From Parenemella sanctibonifatiensis (GTDB lineage: Bacteria > Actinomycetota > Actinomycetes > Propionibacteriales > Propionibacteriaceae), in NCBI RefSeq assembly GCF_002250565.1, contig NZ_NMVJ01000007.1:124001-188000 (forward strand): a stretch of 64,000 nt of DNA, written 5' to 3'. Below the pieces are notes generated by a model, which was not told the DNA's origin, made no database searches, and saw only the letters and a program-made list of their open reading frames with translations. Every line of letters starts with the position of its first letter. Positions within the stretch are counted from its first letter, which is position 1. This document shows positions 43,118-52,352 of the stretch, piece by piece. The position numbers and the translations under genes were made by a program.

Positions 43118-43146
43118 AGCCCGCCAGTTCCGAAGAACGGGCGGGC
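43118..43146 (-). terminator. Hairpin terminator of tRNA-Ile
   Basis: On the minus strand GCCCGCC pairs with GGCGGGC around a GTTC/GAAC inner stem (TTCG loop region), followed by TTGTG. It begins 14 nt after the tRNA's 3' end. Confidence 0.7.
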
Positions 43147-43159
43147 GATGGTGCTGGAA

Positions 43160-43236
43160 TGGTGCGCCTATCTGGACTTGAACCAGAGACCTCTGCCTTA
43201 TCAGGGCAGCGCTCTAACCGTCTGAGCTATAGGCGC
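43160..43236 (-). tRNA. ileT: tRNA-Ile (anticodon GAT)
   Basis: Minus-strand cloverleaf of 77 nt including an encoded CCA: acceptor GCGCCTA with TAGGCGC, D arm GCTCAGACGGTTAGAGC, anticodon stem CTGCC/GGCAG around CTGATAA (anticodon GAT), variable AGGTC and T arm CTGGTTCAAGTCCAG. It lies downstream of gyrA and the DUF3566 gene on their strand, the classic actinobacterial position. The usual neighbouring tRNA-Ala is not present. Confidence 0.95.
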
Positions 43237-43341
43237 GTGTCGGATCAACCGAATCGAATCGGGTGGAACCAAGCGGACCGTCACCGATCCGAGGATTGAT
43301 CCTACCCAACCGGAGCGGGGCCGGCAAACTCATTGCCGGCC

Positions 43342-44349
43342 TCAGTCCTCCGACAGGGTGACCTCCAGACCACCGAGCATGATGGCGGCCAGGTTGTAGA
43401 GGAAGGCACCCAACGTCGCCAGGGCGGTGAGGATGACGACGTCAACTGCCGCCAACACTGCTGCCGCGCCGATGACCCGCTCGGCACCGATGTATCGGGT
43501 GACGTCGAACTCCTGACCCTCGACCGCGACGATCGAGGACAGCGCGTTGTTGATCTGCTCGAACAGCCCCGATCCGGCGAGCACCATCCACAGCACCGAC
43601 ACGGCAACCACGAAGATGATGCCGGCCGCGATTGAGAACAGCAGCGAGATCTTCATCACCGACCAGGGGTCGATGCGGGCCAACCGCAGCCGAGCCCGCC
43701 GGGTACGCCGGCGAGTCGCGCCGCGCCGTGCCGCCAACAGCTCCGCAGCACTCGACTCGGAGCCAGCCTGAGTATCACCGGTCTCGGTCGGGCTGGTGGC
43801 GGTGTCAGCCGAGTCGTTGGTGGTCGGCTGGGCCGGACGACGTTCCTGCTGTGGAGCACCGGACCGGGAGTAGCCGCTGGGGCGCTGCTGGGAGGCCGCG
43901 GCGCCCGCGCCCAGCCCGGCACCCACGCCTGCGGCACCCGCAGCACCCGCACCCGAACCGGACTCACGCGGCGGCGTGGGCTGGCTCTGGGGATCGTCAG
44001 CGTTGGTGTCGTCGTGGGGCTTCTTGGCCTGTCGGTCCACCTGCCAGGGTGAGCTGCCAGATCCCGGCCGGTCGCTGCCATGGTTGCCGGCGTTGCCGCC
44101 ACCCTGACGCTGCCAGACCGAACCCTGGGAGCCATTGCTCTGGTGACCACTGTTGGTTGCGAACGGCGGCCGACCGTCGCGGATCGCCGGCTGCTCCCCG
44201 GTCCGACCCATGACGCGGTCGGCGAGGTTGGCCTGCTCCAACGGGACCGGCCTCGCCATCGGCCGACCGACGTTGGGACGTCCCGAGGAGGGCGGCTGCG
44301 GGACCGCCCCGGTCGGCGAGGTGCCCTCGCCGTGAGAGGTGTTGCTCAC
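43342..44349 (-). CDS. DUF3566-family membrane protein downstream of gyrA
   Basis: 335 residues. A long disordered N-terminal part (Gly, Ser, Pro, Gln rich; to ~residue 215) is followed by a basic patch ([20 protein letters not shown]) and the DUF3566 domain with two membrane helices ([20 protein letters not shown] and [20 protein letters not shown]). Homologues sit after gyrA across Actinobacteria, and in mycobacteria one has been tied to division and envelope. The GTG start overlaps the gyrA stop (GTGA), so it is co-translated. Confidence 0.88.
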   Translation of the reverse strand: MSNTSHGEGTSPTGAVPQPPSSGRPNVGRPMARPVPLEQANLADRVMGRTGEQPAIRDGRPPFATNSGHQSNGSQGSVWQRQGGGNAGNHGSDRPGSGSSPWQVDRQAKKPHDDTNADDPQSQPTPPRESGSGAGAAGAAGVGAGLGAGAAASQQRPSGYSRSGAPQQERRPAQPTTNDSADTATSPTETGDTQAGSESSAAELLAARRGATRRRTRRARLRLARIDPWSVMKISLLFSIAAGIIFVVAVSVLWMVLAGSGLFEQINNALSSIVAVEGQEFDVTRYIGAERVIGAAAVLAAVDVVILTALATLGAFLYNLAAIMLGGLEVTLSED

Positions 44350-47039
44350 TCGTCCTCCTGTGCCTCAGTCGGCGACGTCTTGGATCCAGACGCTTCGGTG
44401 TCCTGCTCGTCAACACTGTCCTGCTCGTCGACAACGGTAGCGTCTGATGCCCCTGCCGCGTCGGCGGCAAGCGCCTCTTCGGTGGCTTCGGGGTTGATCG
44501 CGATCAGCGCGACCGCGTCATCACCGGACACACCGACGAACTTCACGCCCATCGTGCCGCGGCCCTTCACCGCAACCTCGGACACCTTGGAGCGGGTGAC
44601 CTGGCCGGACTGCTTGATGGCCAGCACCTCGTCACCCTCGTTGACGATCAGGCCGCCCACCAGCACTCCGCGGGCGTCGTTGAGGCCCATCGCCTTGATG
44701 CCCAGACCACCACGGGACTGGCGGCGATACTCACTCACCGAGCTGCGCTTGCCGAAGCCGGCATCGGTCACGGTGAAGACGTAAGGCCCGTTCTCATCAG
44801 CGTTCTCGTCAGCGTTCTGGTCGATCACCGACATCGACAGCAGCTCGTCGCCCTCGCGGAACTTCATGCCCGTCACACCCGAGGTCGCCCGACCCATCGG
44901 CCGCAGCTGACTGCCGTCGGCCGAGAACCGGATCGCCTGAGCCTTGCGGGAGATCAGCAGCACGTCGTCCTCGTCGGAGCACAGCTGGGCGCCGATGAGT
45001 TCGTCGTCCTCGTCACGGAAGTTGATCGCGATCAGACCGGCCTGACGTGGCGAGTCGTACGCCTCCAGCACCGTCTTCTTGACCAGGCCGCGCTTGGTGG
45101 CCAACAACAGATACTGCTCGTCCTGATAGCTGCGCAACGCCAGCACCTGCGCGATCCGCTCATCGGGCTGGAAGCTCAGCAGACCGGCCACGTGACCGCC
45201 GCGGGCATCGCGGCCACCCTCGGGCAGCTGCCACGCCTTGATGCGATAGACCCGACCCTGGTTGGTGAAGAACAACACCCAGTGGTGGGCCGTGGTGCTG
45301 AAGAGATGCTCGACCTCGTCATCGGCCCGCAGCGAAGCCCCGCGTACGCCCTTACCGCCGCGCTTCTGGACCCGGTAGGCCGCCGTCTTGGTGCGCTTGG
45401 CGTAGCCACCGTGGGTGATGGTGACCACGACGTCCTCATCGGGGATGAAGTCCTCATCGGACATGTCACCGTCGGCGGCGATGATCTGGGTGCGCCGGTC
45501 GTCGCCGTACTTGTCGACGATCTCGGCCAGCTCGGCGGAGATGATGTCGCGCTGCCGCTGGGGCGAGGCGAGGATGTCCTTGAGGTCCGCGATCCGCTTC
45601 TCCAGCTCGGCGAGAGCGTCGATGATCTTCTGGCGCTCCAGAGCCGCCAGCCGGCGCAGCTGCATGTCGAGGATGGCCGTCGCCTGCACCTCGTCGATGT
45701 CCAGCAGCTCCATCAGGCCGGTGCGCGCGGCATCGGTGTCGGGCGAGCGCCGGATCAGGGCAATGACCTCGTCGAGCGCGTCGAGCGCCTTGACCAGGCC
45801 GCGGTAGATGTGGGCCTGCTCCTCGGCCTTGCGCAGCCGGAAGGCGGTACGCCGCTGGATGACCTCGATCTGGTGGTTGACCCAGTGGCTGATGAACTGG
45901 TCCAGCCGCAGCGTACGCGGCACGTCGTCGACCAGCGCGATCATGTTGCAGCCGAAGCTGTCCTGCAGCTGGGTGTGCTTGTAGAGGTTGTTCAGCACCA
46001 CCCGCGGCTGGGCGTCACGCTTGAGCACGATGACGAGCCGCTGACCGGTACGCGCGGAGGTGTCGTCGCGGATGTCGGCGATGCCGTTGAGCTTGCCGGT
46101 GTTGACCAGCTCGGCGATCTTCAGCGCCAGGTTGTCCGGGTTGCACATATAGGGCAGCTCCGAGACGACCAAGGTCTGGCGACCCTTGTTGTCCTCCTCC
46201 AGATCGACCACCGCACGCATCACGACCGAACCACGGCCGGTGCGGTAGGCGTCCTCGATGCCCTTGCGGCCCACGATCAGCGCGCCATTGGGGAAGTCGG
46301 GGCCCTTGATCCGTTCCAGGGCGGCCTCGAGCAACTCCTCGGGCTCGGCCTCGGGATGCTCCAGGGACCACTGCACGGCGTCGGCCACCTCACGCAGGTT
46401 GTGCGTGGGGATGTTGGTCGCCATGCCCACCGCGATACCGGTGGAACCGTTGACCAGCAGGTTCGGGAAGCGGGCCGGCAGCACCACCGGTTCGCTGTCG
46501 CGGTTGTCGTAGTTGGGCTTGAAATCGACGGTCTCCTCGTCGATGTCGCGCACCATCTCCATGGCCAGCGGTGCCATCCGGCACTCGGTGTATCGCATCG
46601 CCGCGGCGGGGTCATTGCCGGCCGAGCCGAAGTTGCCCTGGCCCGAGACCAGCTTGGCGCGCATCACCCACGGCTGCGCCAGGCGTACCAACGTGTCGTA
46701 GATCGCCGAGTCGCCGTGCGGGTGATAGAGACCCATCACGTCACCGACCACACGCGAGCACTTGCTCCAGCCGCGATCGGGACGGTAGCCGCCGTCATAC
46801 ATGGCGTACAGCACTCGGCGGTGCACCGGCTTGAGTCCGTCGCGGACGTCGGGCAGCGCGCGGCCCACGATCACGCTCATGGCGTAGTCGAGGTAGGAGG
46901 ACTGGATCTCCGCCTGCAGGTCGACCTGGTCCACCCGGCCCTTGGCCGGTGCCTCGATCCCGCCGTCGCTGTCCTCGGGGACAGGAACGCGCGAACCGGG
47001 GACCTGGTCGTCGCCTGGGCCCTGCGGGGTGTCAGTCAT
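44346..47039 (-). CDS. gyrA: DNA gyrase subunit A
   Basis: 897 residues. The breakage-reunion domain begins [20 protein letters not shown] and includes the quinolone region [19 protein letters not shown] (Ser and Asp of sensitive enzymes retained). The catalytic Tyr lies in [14 protein letters not shown]. The C-terminal beta-pinwheel has the GyrA-box-like [10 protein letters not shown]. It introduces negative supercoils with GyrB. ATG 47039 fits the family. Unusually it is separated from gyrB by an opposite-strand gene, so it needs its own promoter. Confidence 0.97.
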   Translation of the reverse strand: MTDTPQGPGDDQVPGSRVPVPEDSDGGIEAPAKGRVDQVDLQAEIQSSYLDYAMSVIVGRALPDVRDGLKPVHRRVLYAMYDGGYRPDRGWSKCSRVVGDVMGLYHPHGDSAIYDTLVRLAQPWVMRAKLVSGQGNFGSAGNDPAAAMRYTECRMAPLAMEMVRDIDEETVDFKPNYDNRDSEPVVLPARFPNLLVNGSTGIAVGMATNIPTHNLREVADAVQWSLEHPEAEPEELLEAALERIKGPDFPNGALIVGRKGIEDAYRTGRGSVVMRAVVDLEEDNKGRQTLVVSELPYMCNPDNLALKIAELVNTGKLNGIADIRDDTSARTGQRLVIVLKRDAQPRVVLNNLYKHTQLQDSFGCNMIALVDDVPRTLRLDQFISHWVNHQIEVIQRRTAFRLRKAEEQAHIYRGLVKALDALDEVIALIRRSPDTDAARTGLMELLDIDEVQATAILDMQLRRLAALERQKIIDALAELEKRIADLKDILASPQRQRDIISAELAEIVDKYGDDRRTQIIAADGDMSDEDFIPDEDVVVTITHGGYAKRTKTAAYRVQKRGGKGVRGASLRADDEVEHLFSTTAHHWVLFFTNQGRVYRIKAWQLPEGGRDARGGHVAGLLSFQPDERIAQVLALRSYQDEQYLLLATKRGLVKKTVLEAYDSPRQAGLIAINFRDEDDELIGAQLCSDEDDVLLISRKAQAIRFSADGSQLRPMGRATSGVTGMKFREGDELLSMSVIDQNADENADENGPYVFTVTDAGFGKRSSVSEYRRQSRGGLGIKAMGLNDARGVLVGGLIVNEGDEVLAIKQSGQVTRSKVSEVAVKGRGTMGVKFVGVSGDDAVALIAINPEATEEALAADAAGASDATVVDEQDSVDEQDTEASGSKTSPTEAQEDE

Positions 47040-47114
47040 ACAGTTCCTTGCTGGTCGCGGTGGCGCATCCGCCCGATGATGGAGCCGGTCCACGGGGCCG
47101 AACTCAACGACGTG

Positions 47115-47120
47115 ATTCTA
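47115..47120 (-). promoter_or_regulatory. -10 box for gyrA
   Basis: TAGAAT on the minus strand, about 75 nt before the gyrA ATG. The -35 region is not obvious. An independent promoter is needed because gyrA is not adjacent to gyrB. Confidence 0.4.
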
Positions 47121-47290
47121 CCGACAATGCCGAGGCTGTGCGGGTAACCGCGCCCGACAGACGGTTCTGTCCCACAATTTCGTGCCTGTGAGGTCTGTGG
47201 ACCCCGCTCCGGTACTCCCCCAGTAGGACGGGCCCGCCCACCAGCGGCGCCGATAGTTGCCCATGATGGGGAGGTGGCCGATGATGGGCG

Positions 47291-48103
47291 ATGGCAACTT
47301 CCCGCTCATTCGCCACCGACTTCCTCTCATCCGCCATTGGCCGCGTCCTCACTGCGGTGCTGATTGTCGCCGCCATGGTGGTCGCGGCATTCGGGGCCGG
47401 TGCCTTCGGCGGGACGCCGGTCGATGAAGCGGCGGGCGGCTGGCTCGGTGCAGACTCCACCTGGATCGCCCCGGCCACCAGCGCCTTCCGGATCTGGTCG
47501 GTGATCTATCTCGGCCTGATCGGGTACGCGGCTTGGCAGTTCTTCCGGGCGGCCCAGACCCCCCGCCACCAGCGGGTGCGGCTGTGGGTCCTGGCCGGGG
47601 TGATCCTCAACTCGGTGTGGCTGTTCACCGTGCAGGCCGGCTGGCTCGCGGTCAGCGTGTTGGTCATCTTGGCGCTGACGGCCTGCCTGGCACGATGCTT
47701 GGTGCTGCTCGACGAGGAACCCATTGGGTCCTGGCTCGAGCGGATCCTGCTCGACGGTGTCCAGGGGCTCTCGCTGGGCTGGGTCTCGATCGCCACCATC
47801 GCCAACGTGGCCGGGTGGCTCGGTTCACTCGGCTGGCAGGGCTCGCCGCTGACCGAGGAGAGCTGGGCGATCACCATGGCGGTTCTCGCCACAGCGCTGG
47901 GCCTTGCTCTGGCGTGGCGCTTCGGTCGCCTCACCCCGGGGCTGGCGATCGCCTGGGGGCTGGCGTGGGTCGCCGTCGGCCGCACCGACGGATCCGGGCC
48001 GCAGTCCGTGCCGGTGGCCGTGGCCACAGCTGTTGCCGCCGCGATCATCCTCGCCGGGAGCTTGGCAGGAGTCCTCCGCCGCCGGCGTGCCCGCAGCAGC
48101 TGA
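47291..48103 (+). CDS. TspO/MBR-like (tryptophan-rich sensory protein-like) membrane protein
   Basis: 270 residues with about eight membrane helices. TspO-like features include IWSVIYLGLIGYAAWQFFRA, AGVILNSVWLFTVQAGWLAV and a Trp-rich pattern. TspO proteins bind porphyrins and related ligands; the actinobacterial long forms are uncharacterised. It lies between gyrB and gyrA on the opposite strand, ending only 2 nt from the gyrB stop. The ATG sits in a small repeated area (ATGATGGG twice upstream). Confidence 0.75.
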   Translation: MATSRSFATDFLSSAIGRVLTAVLIVAAMVVAAFGAGAFGGTPVDEAAGGWLGADSTWIAPATSAFRIWSVIYLGLIGYAAWQFFRAAQTPRHQRVRLWVLAGVILNSVWLFTVQAGWLAVSVLVILALTACLARCLVLLDEEPIGSWLERILLDGVQGLSLGWVSIATIANVAGWLGSLGWQGSPLTEESWAITMAVLATALGLALAWRFGRLTPGLAIAWGLAWVAVGRTDGSGPQSVPVAVATAVAAAIILAGSLAGVLRRRRARSS

Positions 48104-48105
48104 GC

Positions 48106-50082
48106 TCAGATGTCAAGGAAGCGGACGTCCTTGGCATTGCGCTGGATGAAGGTACGCCGCTGCTCGACGTCCTCACCCATGAGGATGGAAAACATCTCGT
48201 CGGCGCGGGCCGCGTCGTCCAGGGCGACCTGCAGCAGGATCCGATTCTCGGGATCCATCGTGGTGTGCCAGAGATCGTCGGCATCCATCTCACCCAGGCC
48301 CTTGTAGCGCTGGATCGCGTTGACGTTGGGCAACTTCTTGCCCGCCGCCAGGCCGGCTTCACGCAACCGGTCCCGTTCGGCGTCGGTGTAGGCCAGCTCA
48401 TGGGCCGCGTTGGTCCACCGCAGCCGGAAGAGTGGCGGCTGGGCCAGATAGACGAAACCACCAGCGATCAGCGGCTTCATGAAACGGAAGAGAAGCGTCA
48501 GCAGCAGCGTACGAATGTGGGAACCGTCGACGTCGGCGTCGGCCATCAGGATGATCTTGTGATAGCGCAGGCCGGCCAGGTCGAAGTCTTCCTGTACGCC
48601 GGTGCCGAGGGCGTTGATGATCGCCTCAACCTCGCGGTTCTGGAGGATCCGGTCCATCCGGGCCTTCTCCACGTTGAGGATCTTGCCTCGGATCGGGAGG
48701 ATCGCCTGGATCCGCGGATCACGACCACCGGTGGCCGACCCACCGGCGGAGTCGCCCTCCACCACGAACACCTCGCACTCCTCGGGATTGGTGGAGGAGC
48801 AGTCGCGCAGCTTGCCGGGCAGACCACCGCCGCCGAGCAGACCCTTGCGGTTGCGGGCGAGGTCACGTGCCTTGCGGGCCGCGACTCGGGCGGTGGCGGC
48901 GGCCTGGGACTTGCGGACGATGTCCTTGCCCTCGACGGGGTTGCGCTCGAACCAGTCACCGAGCTGGTCGTTGACGACCTTCTGGACATAGCTGCGGGCG
49001 CTGGTGTTGCCGAGCTTGGTCTTGGTCTGGCCCTCGAACTGGGGCTCCTCGAGCTTGATCGAAATGATCGCGGTGAGGCCCTCGCGTACGTCATCGCCTG
49101 AGACCCGGTCCTCCCGCTTCTTGATCAGCCCCCAGGTCTCGCCCCACCGGTTCACGGTGCTGGTCAATGCGGCGCGGAAACCCTCCTCGTGGGTGCCGCC
49201 CTCATGGGTGTTGATGGTGTTGGCGAAGGTGTGCACCGACTCGGTGAACGAGCTGTTCCACTGCATCGCGACTTCAAGGCTGACGCCGTGTCCATCATCC
49301 TGAGACTCAAAACCGATGACATTGGCGTGGATCGGATCCTTGGTCTGCATCAGATAGCGGACGTAGTCAGCCAGACCCTCGGCGTAGTGGAAGGTGTCCT
49401 GGTTGGAGTGGCCGTCCTCATCGACGTGGTCCTCGCGCTCGTCGACGATCGAGATACTCAGACCCTTGTTGAGGAAGGCCATCTCCCGCAGCCGAGACGC
49501 CAACGTTTCGTAGCTGAAGTCGACGGTGTCGAAGATCTCGTCGTTGGGCCAGAAGGTGATCGTGGTGCCGGTGTCATCGGTGTCACCGATCGTGGCCAGC
49601 GGTTCCACCGGTACACCGTTGGTGAACTCCTGGAACCAGGCGTGACCATCGCGGCGTACCTCGACCGAGAAGCGCTTCGACAGCGCGTTCACCACCGACG
49701 AGCCGACACCGTGCAGACCACCGGAAACCTTGTAGCCGCCCTCGCCGAACTTGCCGCCGGCGTGCAGCACGGTCAGCACCAGGGTGACCGTCGGGATCTT
49801 CTCGACCGGATGTTCCTTGACCGGGATGCCGCGGCCGTTGTCGACCACTCGTACGCCCCCGTCGTTGAGCAGGGTGACATGGATCGTGTCGCAGTAGCCG
49901 GCCAGCGCCTCATCGACGGCGTTGTCCACGATCTCGGACACCAGGTGGTGCAGGCCGCGCTCACCAGTCGAGCCGATGTACATGCCGGGGCGCTTGCGTA
50001 CCGCTTCGAGTCCCTCGAGGACGCTGATCGACTCGGCGTCATAGGTCGCCTCGGTCACGGGCTGGCTTGGCTGGTCACTCAC
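48106..50082 (-). CDS. gyrB: DNA gyrase subunit B
   Basis: 658 residues. GHKL ATPase domain: [66 protein letters not shown] domain: [13 protein letters not shown] (catalytic Glu), [21 protein letters not shown]-terminal [19 protein letters not shown]. It drives ATP-dependent supercoiling with GyrA. GTG 50082 (SDQPSQPV) is chosen; a longer frame upstream lacks similarity. It is normally adjacent to recF/DUF721, but here 5.5 kb away. Confidence 0.97.
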   Translation of the reverse strand: MSDQPSQPVTEATYDAESISVLEGLEAVRKRPGMYIGSTGERGLHHLVSEIVDNAVDEALAGYCDTIHVTLLNDGGVRVVDNGRGIPVKEHPVEKIPTVTLVLTVLHAGGKFGEGGYKVSGGLHGVGSSVVNALSKRFSVEVRRDGHAWFQEFTNGVPVEPLATIGDTDDTGTTITFWPNDEIFDTVDFSYETLASRLREMAFLNKGLSISIVDEREDHVDEDGHSNQDTFHYAEGLADYVRYLMQTKDPIHANVIGFESQDDGHGVSLEVAMQWNSSFTESVHTFANTINTHEGGTHEEGFRAALTSTVNRWGETWGLIKKREDRVSGDDVREGLTAIISIKLEEPQFEGQTKTKLGNTSARSYVQKVVNDQLGDWFERNPVEGKDIVRKSQAAATARVAARKARDLARNRKGLLGGGGLPGKLRDCSSTNPEECEVFVVEGDSAGGSATGGRDPRIQAILPIRGKILNVEKARMDRILQNREVEAIINALGTGVQEDFDLAGLRYHKIILMADADVDGSHIRTLLLTLLFRFMKPLIAGGFVYLAQPPLFRLRWTNAAHELAYTDAERDRLREAGLAAGKKLPNVNAIQRYKGLGEMDADDLWHTTMDPENRILLQVALDDAARADEMFSILMGEDVEQRRTFIQRNAKDVRFLDI

Positions 50083-50499
50083 GCGGGGGTACTCCTCGGA
50101 TCCATGGGCAGCAAGGCACGGTCCGCCATCGGGACGGGGCCACGCCACCAGCCGATACTACCCCGCGGACCGCGCTCCCGTCGGGACCACGCGCCCGTCT
50201 CAGCCCTTCACCGCTCCTGCCACCGGGCCGGTGCTGTCAGCCGGCGTGTACGAGGCCTGCAGGCGTACGGCGCGGGCGTGACGCCGGCGGCCGCTTCGAC
50301 CAGCAACTGATGCGCGGTACGCCCGCATCATCCAGCCCGGCGATGATGCCGGTGCCTTGACCGTGATCCCGGCTTCGCCCCCGCGTCCGAGCTCATCGTT
50401 GACTTGCGCATCTGTCCCCCATTTCGTCCCCCGTGACAATTGTCGACATTTTGGTACCAACGTGAGGGACATGGAGCGCAGTAGCCCTAAGCTTTTCCT
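50083..50499. other. Divergent promoter region between gyrB and a membrane protein gene
   Basis: 417 nt without a credible gene. It must hold the gyrB promoter (minus) and that of the plus-strand gene at 50500. GACAATTGTC, a perfect 10-bp palindrome within TGACAATTGTCGACA at about 50434-50448, is the only clear site and could bind a repressor. No strong -10 or -35 boxes stand out. Confidence 0.5.
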
Positions 50500-51153
50500 G
50501 TGTCCACTCCTCCCGGTGTCCCGGCTCGTGCCGAGCCGTTCTCCGGTGCACGTCTCGACCCCGACGACCTGCCACGCGAGGTGTGGCCCTCGCCGAAGCA
50601 TCGCGCCCGCTGGGCCCGACGGATCCTGTTGGTCTTGGTGGTGGTGCTGGCGATGTTGCTGGCGGTCTGGGCCGGAGGCGGTTTCGAGCGGCGTACCGAT
50701 GACGTGGTGTGGGTGGAGCCCGGTGAAGTCGTCGCCAACGGTGGCTATGCGATTGCCCTGGAACGTGCCACGGCCAAGCCGATGATCGGCGGCGGCTGGG
50801 CAGTCGATCTGAGCGGCACCTGCCGCAACGAGTCCGCCCCGACGGAGATCCTCCCGGTCAACCAGGTCCTGGTGGCGGACCCGGCGCAGTTGGACACCAT
50901 TGTCCTCGCCAACTCGGTCACCATTGCCTCCTCGGACTCCGCCGTACTGCCCCTGGGCGGCTGGACCCGGCCCTGCACCTTTCACCTGCTCATCAGTGAC
51001 TGGGAGCCCGGCGCCGAAATCCAGGTCGCGATCTGGGAGAAGGTCTGGACCGACGTCTCCTTCACCGGGCTCGGCGACCAGGACTGGATCGACGGCACCC
51101 GAGGCTGGCGGATGATGCTGCCGTTGACCGTCGTCGTGTCCGACGTGGAGTGA
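50500..51153 (+). CDS. Single-span membrane protein with extracytoplasmic domain
   Basis: 217 residues: a Pro-rich cytosolic start, one helix (RILLVLVVVLAMLLAVWAGG, ~45-64) and a ~150-residue outside domain with VEPGEVVANGGYAIALERAT and SGTCRNESAPTEILPVN containing a probable disulfide (Cys in SGTCRN and RPCTF). No family is recognised. Layout and size are like the two small proteins encoded on the opposite strand next door, suggesting a local paralogue set. The GTG start at 50500 lacks a strong ribosome site. Confidence 0.72.
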   Translation: MSTPPGVPARAEPFSGARLDPDDLPREVWPSPKHRARWARRILLVLVVVLAMLLAVWAGGGFERRTDDVVWVEPGEVVANGGYAIALERATAKPMIGGGWAVDLSGTCRNESAPTEILPVNQVLVADPAQLDTIVLANSVTIASSDSAVLPLGGWTRPCTFHLLISDWEPGAEIQVAIWEKVWTDVSFTGLGDQDWIDGTRGWRMMLPLTVVVSDVE

Positions 51154-51162
51154 ACCACCTGG

Positions 51163-51765
51163 TCAGCGCAGGATCCACAAGGTGTTGGCCTCGGGGTCCT
51201 CAAGTCCGACTCCGGCCACCTGGTCAACCGACGATTCAGGGATCAGGAACTGTTGGGTGACCAGTCCGCCGTCGGGGTGCTCACCACAGTTGGACAGGAA
51301 GAACAGTTCGCCGCGCCAGTGGCCCTGGGCACGGGTCACCAGCGTTGCCTCACACTGGGCTCCTTCGGCCGCATCAGTCCACAGCACCGCCTCGACATAG
51401 ACCTGTCCGGCGGGCGCCTGGGTCAGGCCGCGGATCGGCTCCACCGTGGCCGGCGCCACCCGCAACGCCTCCAGGCGGTACTGGTAGCCCTCGATGGTCA
51501 CAGTCTCGCCTCGCGCCACCGACACCGGCTGCAGGTGGACCAGGCGGTGCTCCCAGAACACCCAGGCGGCACACAACAGCAGCGCCACAGCCAGCGTCAG
51601 GATCGCCGCCGGCCAGCCGGGCCGGCGTACGCCACTGTCGGCGGGCGGCTCCGGACCATCATTTTCGGGGCGATCGTTTTGGTCGACTCGATCACCCGAA
51701 AGGCGCGATTCGGGTCGAAAGTGCCGATCGAGTCGACCAATGTGATCGGCAGGCGGCTGATTCAT
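51163..51765 (-). CDS. Single-span membrane protein, N-terminus formed by a repeat element
   Basis: 200 residues: a Pro/Asp-rich cytosolic start, a helix (AAILTLAVALLLCAAWVFWE, ~53-72) and an outside domain (VSVARGETVTIEGYQYRLEA, VEAVLWTDAAEGAQCEATLV, FLSNCGEHPDGG). Residues ~7-32 are encoded by family-B palindrome copy 2 (51672-51747), in frame, so the element lies inside the gene unless the true start is further downstream. It overlaps the upstream gene by 4 nt (ATGA). Last gene of a three-gene operon. Confidence 0.7.
   Translation of the reverse strand: MNQPPADHIGRLDRHFRPESRLSGDRVDQNDRPENDGPEPPADSGVRRPGWPAAILTLAVALLLCAAWVFWEHRLVHLQPVSVARGETVTIEGYQYRLEALRVAPATVEPIRGLTQAPAGQVYVEAVLWTDAAEGAQCEATLVTRAQGHWRGELFFLSNCGEHPDGGLVTQQFLIPESSVDQVAGVGLEDPEANTLWILR
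51672..51747. repeat. Palindromic repeat family B, copy 2, inside a reading frame
   Basis: Left arm 51672-51693 (core TTGGTCGACTCGATC) pairs with right arm 51726-51747 (GATCGAGTCGACCAA), 19 of 22 positions. An inner stem CCCGAA/TTCGGG surrounds AGGCGCGA. Relative to copy 1 (4279-4358), paired bases changed together (GTCAAC/GTTGAC versus GTCGAC/GTCGAC). Confidence 0.8.
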
Positions 51766-52352
51766 GGTTGCGGCTCCACTTCGAGGTCAGTGAGATCGGC
51801 AGTGCTGGTGGGCACCTGGGCGACCACATCGTCGACCGCGGACTGGTCAAGCCCAAGATCCACCACCAGCTGCGGCGGGAATCGCAGCATCGTCGCCGCT
51901 GGCACCGCGGTGATCTTCGCGCCGGCCAGCCGATTGGCCGGCACTTCGAAGATCATCCAACCGCCCCCGGTGTAACCGGCCGGCACGACCATCGGGGGTC
52001 GGCGTACGGGGCGGCGCTCGACGTCATCGGTGGTCTGGAGATAGACCTCTGGCTGGAGGAAGTCCGTCATCCCGGCCGACAGGGTCAACAGCACCGCCAC
52101 GTACACGTCCTGGGTGGGACCCAGCACCGTCTGGCCAACAGTGACGAAGCCGGCGTAGCGGACCTCGGCGACGGTCCAGGTCGAGCCCTCCACCTCGAAG
52201 GGTTCGCCGATGTCGGTGGCGCGGGAGTCCTGCTTGAAGCCGTCCGGGGTGAGCTGGAGCGCCCAGCCGGTGAGCAGGACACACACCAGGGCGACGATGA
52301 CGCCGCTCCAGCCGATGGTCCGTCCTCCCGCTTTGATCGCTGACAGCTTCAT
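51762..52352 (-). CDS. Single-span membrane protein of unknown function
   Basis: 196 residues: helix at ~15-32 (WSGVIVALVCVLLTGWALQL) and an outside domain with GEPFEVEGSTWTVAEVRYAG, QDVYVAVLLTLSAGMTDFLQ and GGWMIFEVPANRLAGAKITA. It has the same anchor-plus-domain plan as the proteins at 50500 and 51163. It overlaps both neighbours by 4 nt (ATGA at each end), so all three genes form one coupled unit. Confidence 0.75.
   Translation of the reverse strand: MKLSAIKAGGRTIGWSGVIVALVCVLLTGWALQLTPDGFKQDSRATDIGEPFEVEGSTWTVAEVRYAGFVTVGQTVLGPTQDVYVAVLLTLSAGMTDFLQPEVYLQTTDDVERRPVRRPPMVVPAGYTGGGWMIFEVPANRLAGAKITAVPAATMLRFPPQLVVDLGLDQSAVDDVVAQVPTSTADLTDLEVEPQP

Noticed and set aside
46680-46740. A quinolone-resistance change in gyrA
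   Set aside because: The region reads [10 protein letters not shown] with the Ser and Asp of sensitive enzymes.
45192-47147. 651-codon plus-strand frame opposite gyrA
   Set aside because: It is antisense to the well-supported gyrA with composition typical of a mirror frame.
50149-50499. A small gene upstream of the 50500 gene
   Set aside because: Open frames here are short, Arg/Pro-rich and antisense to other features, with no ribosome site.
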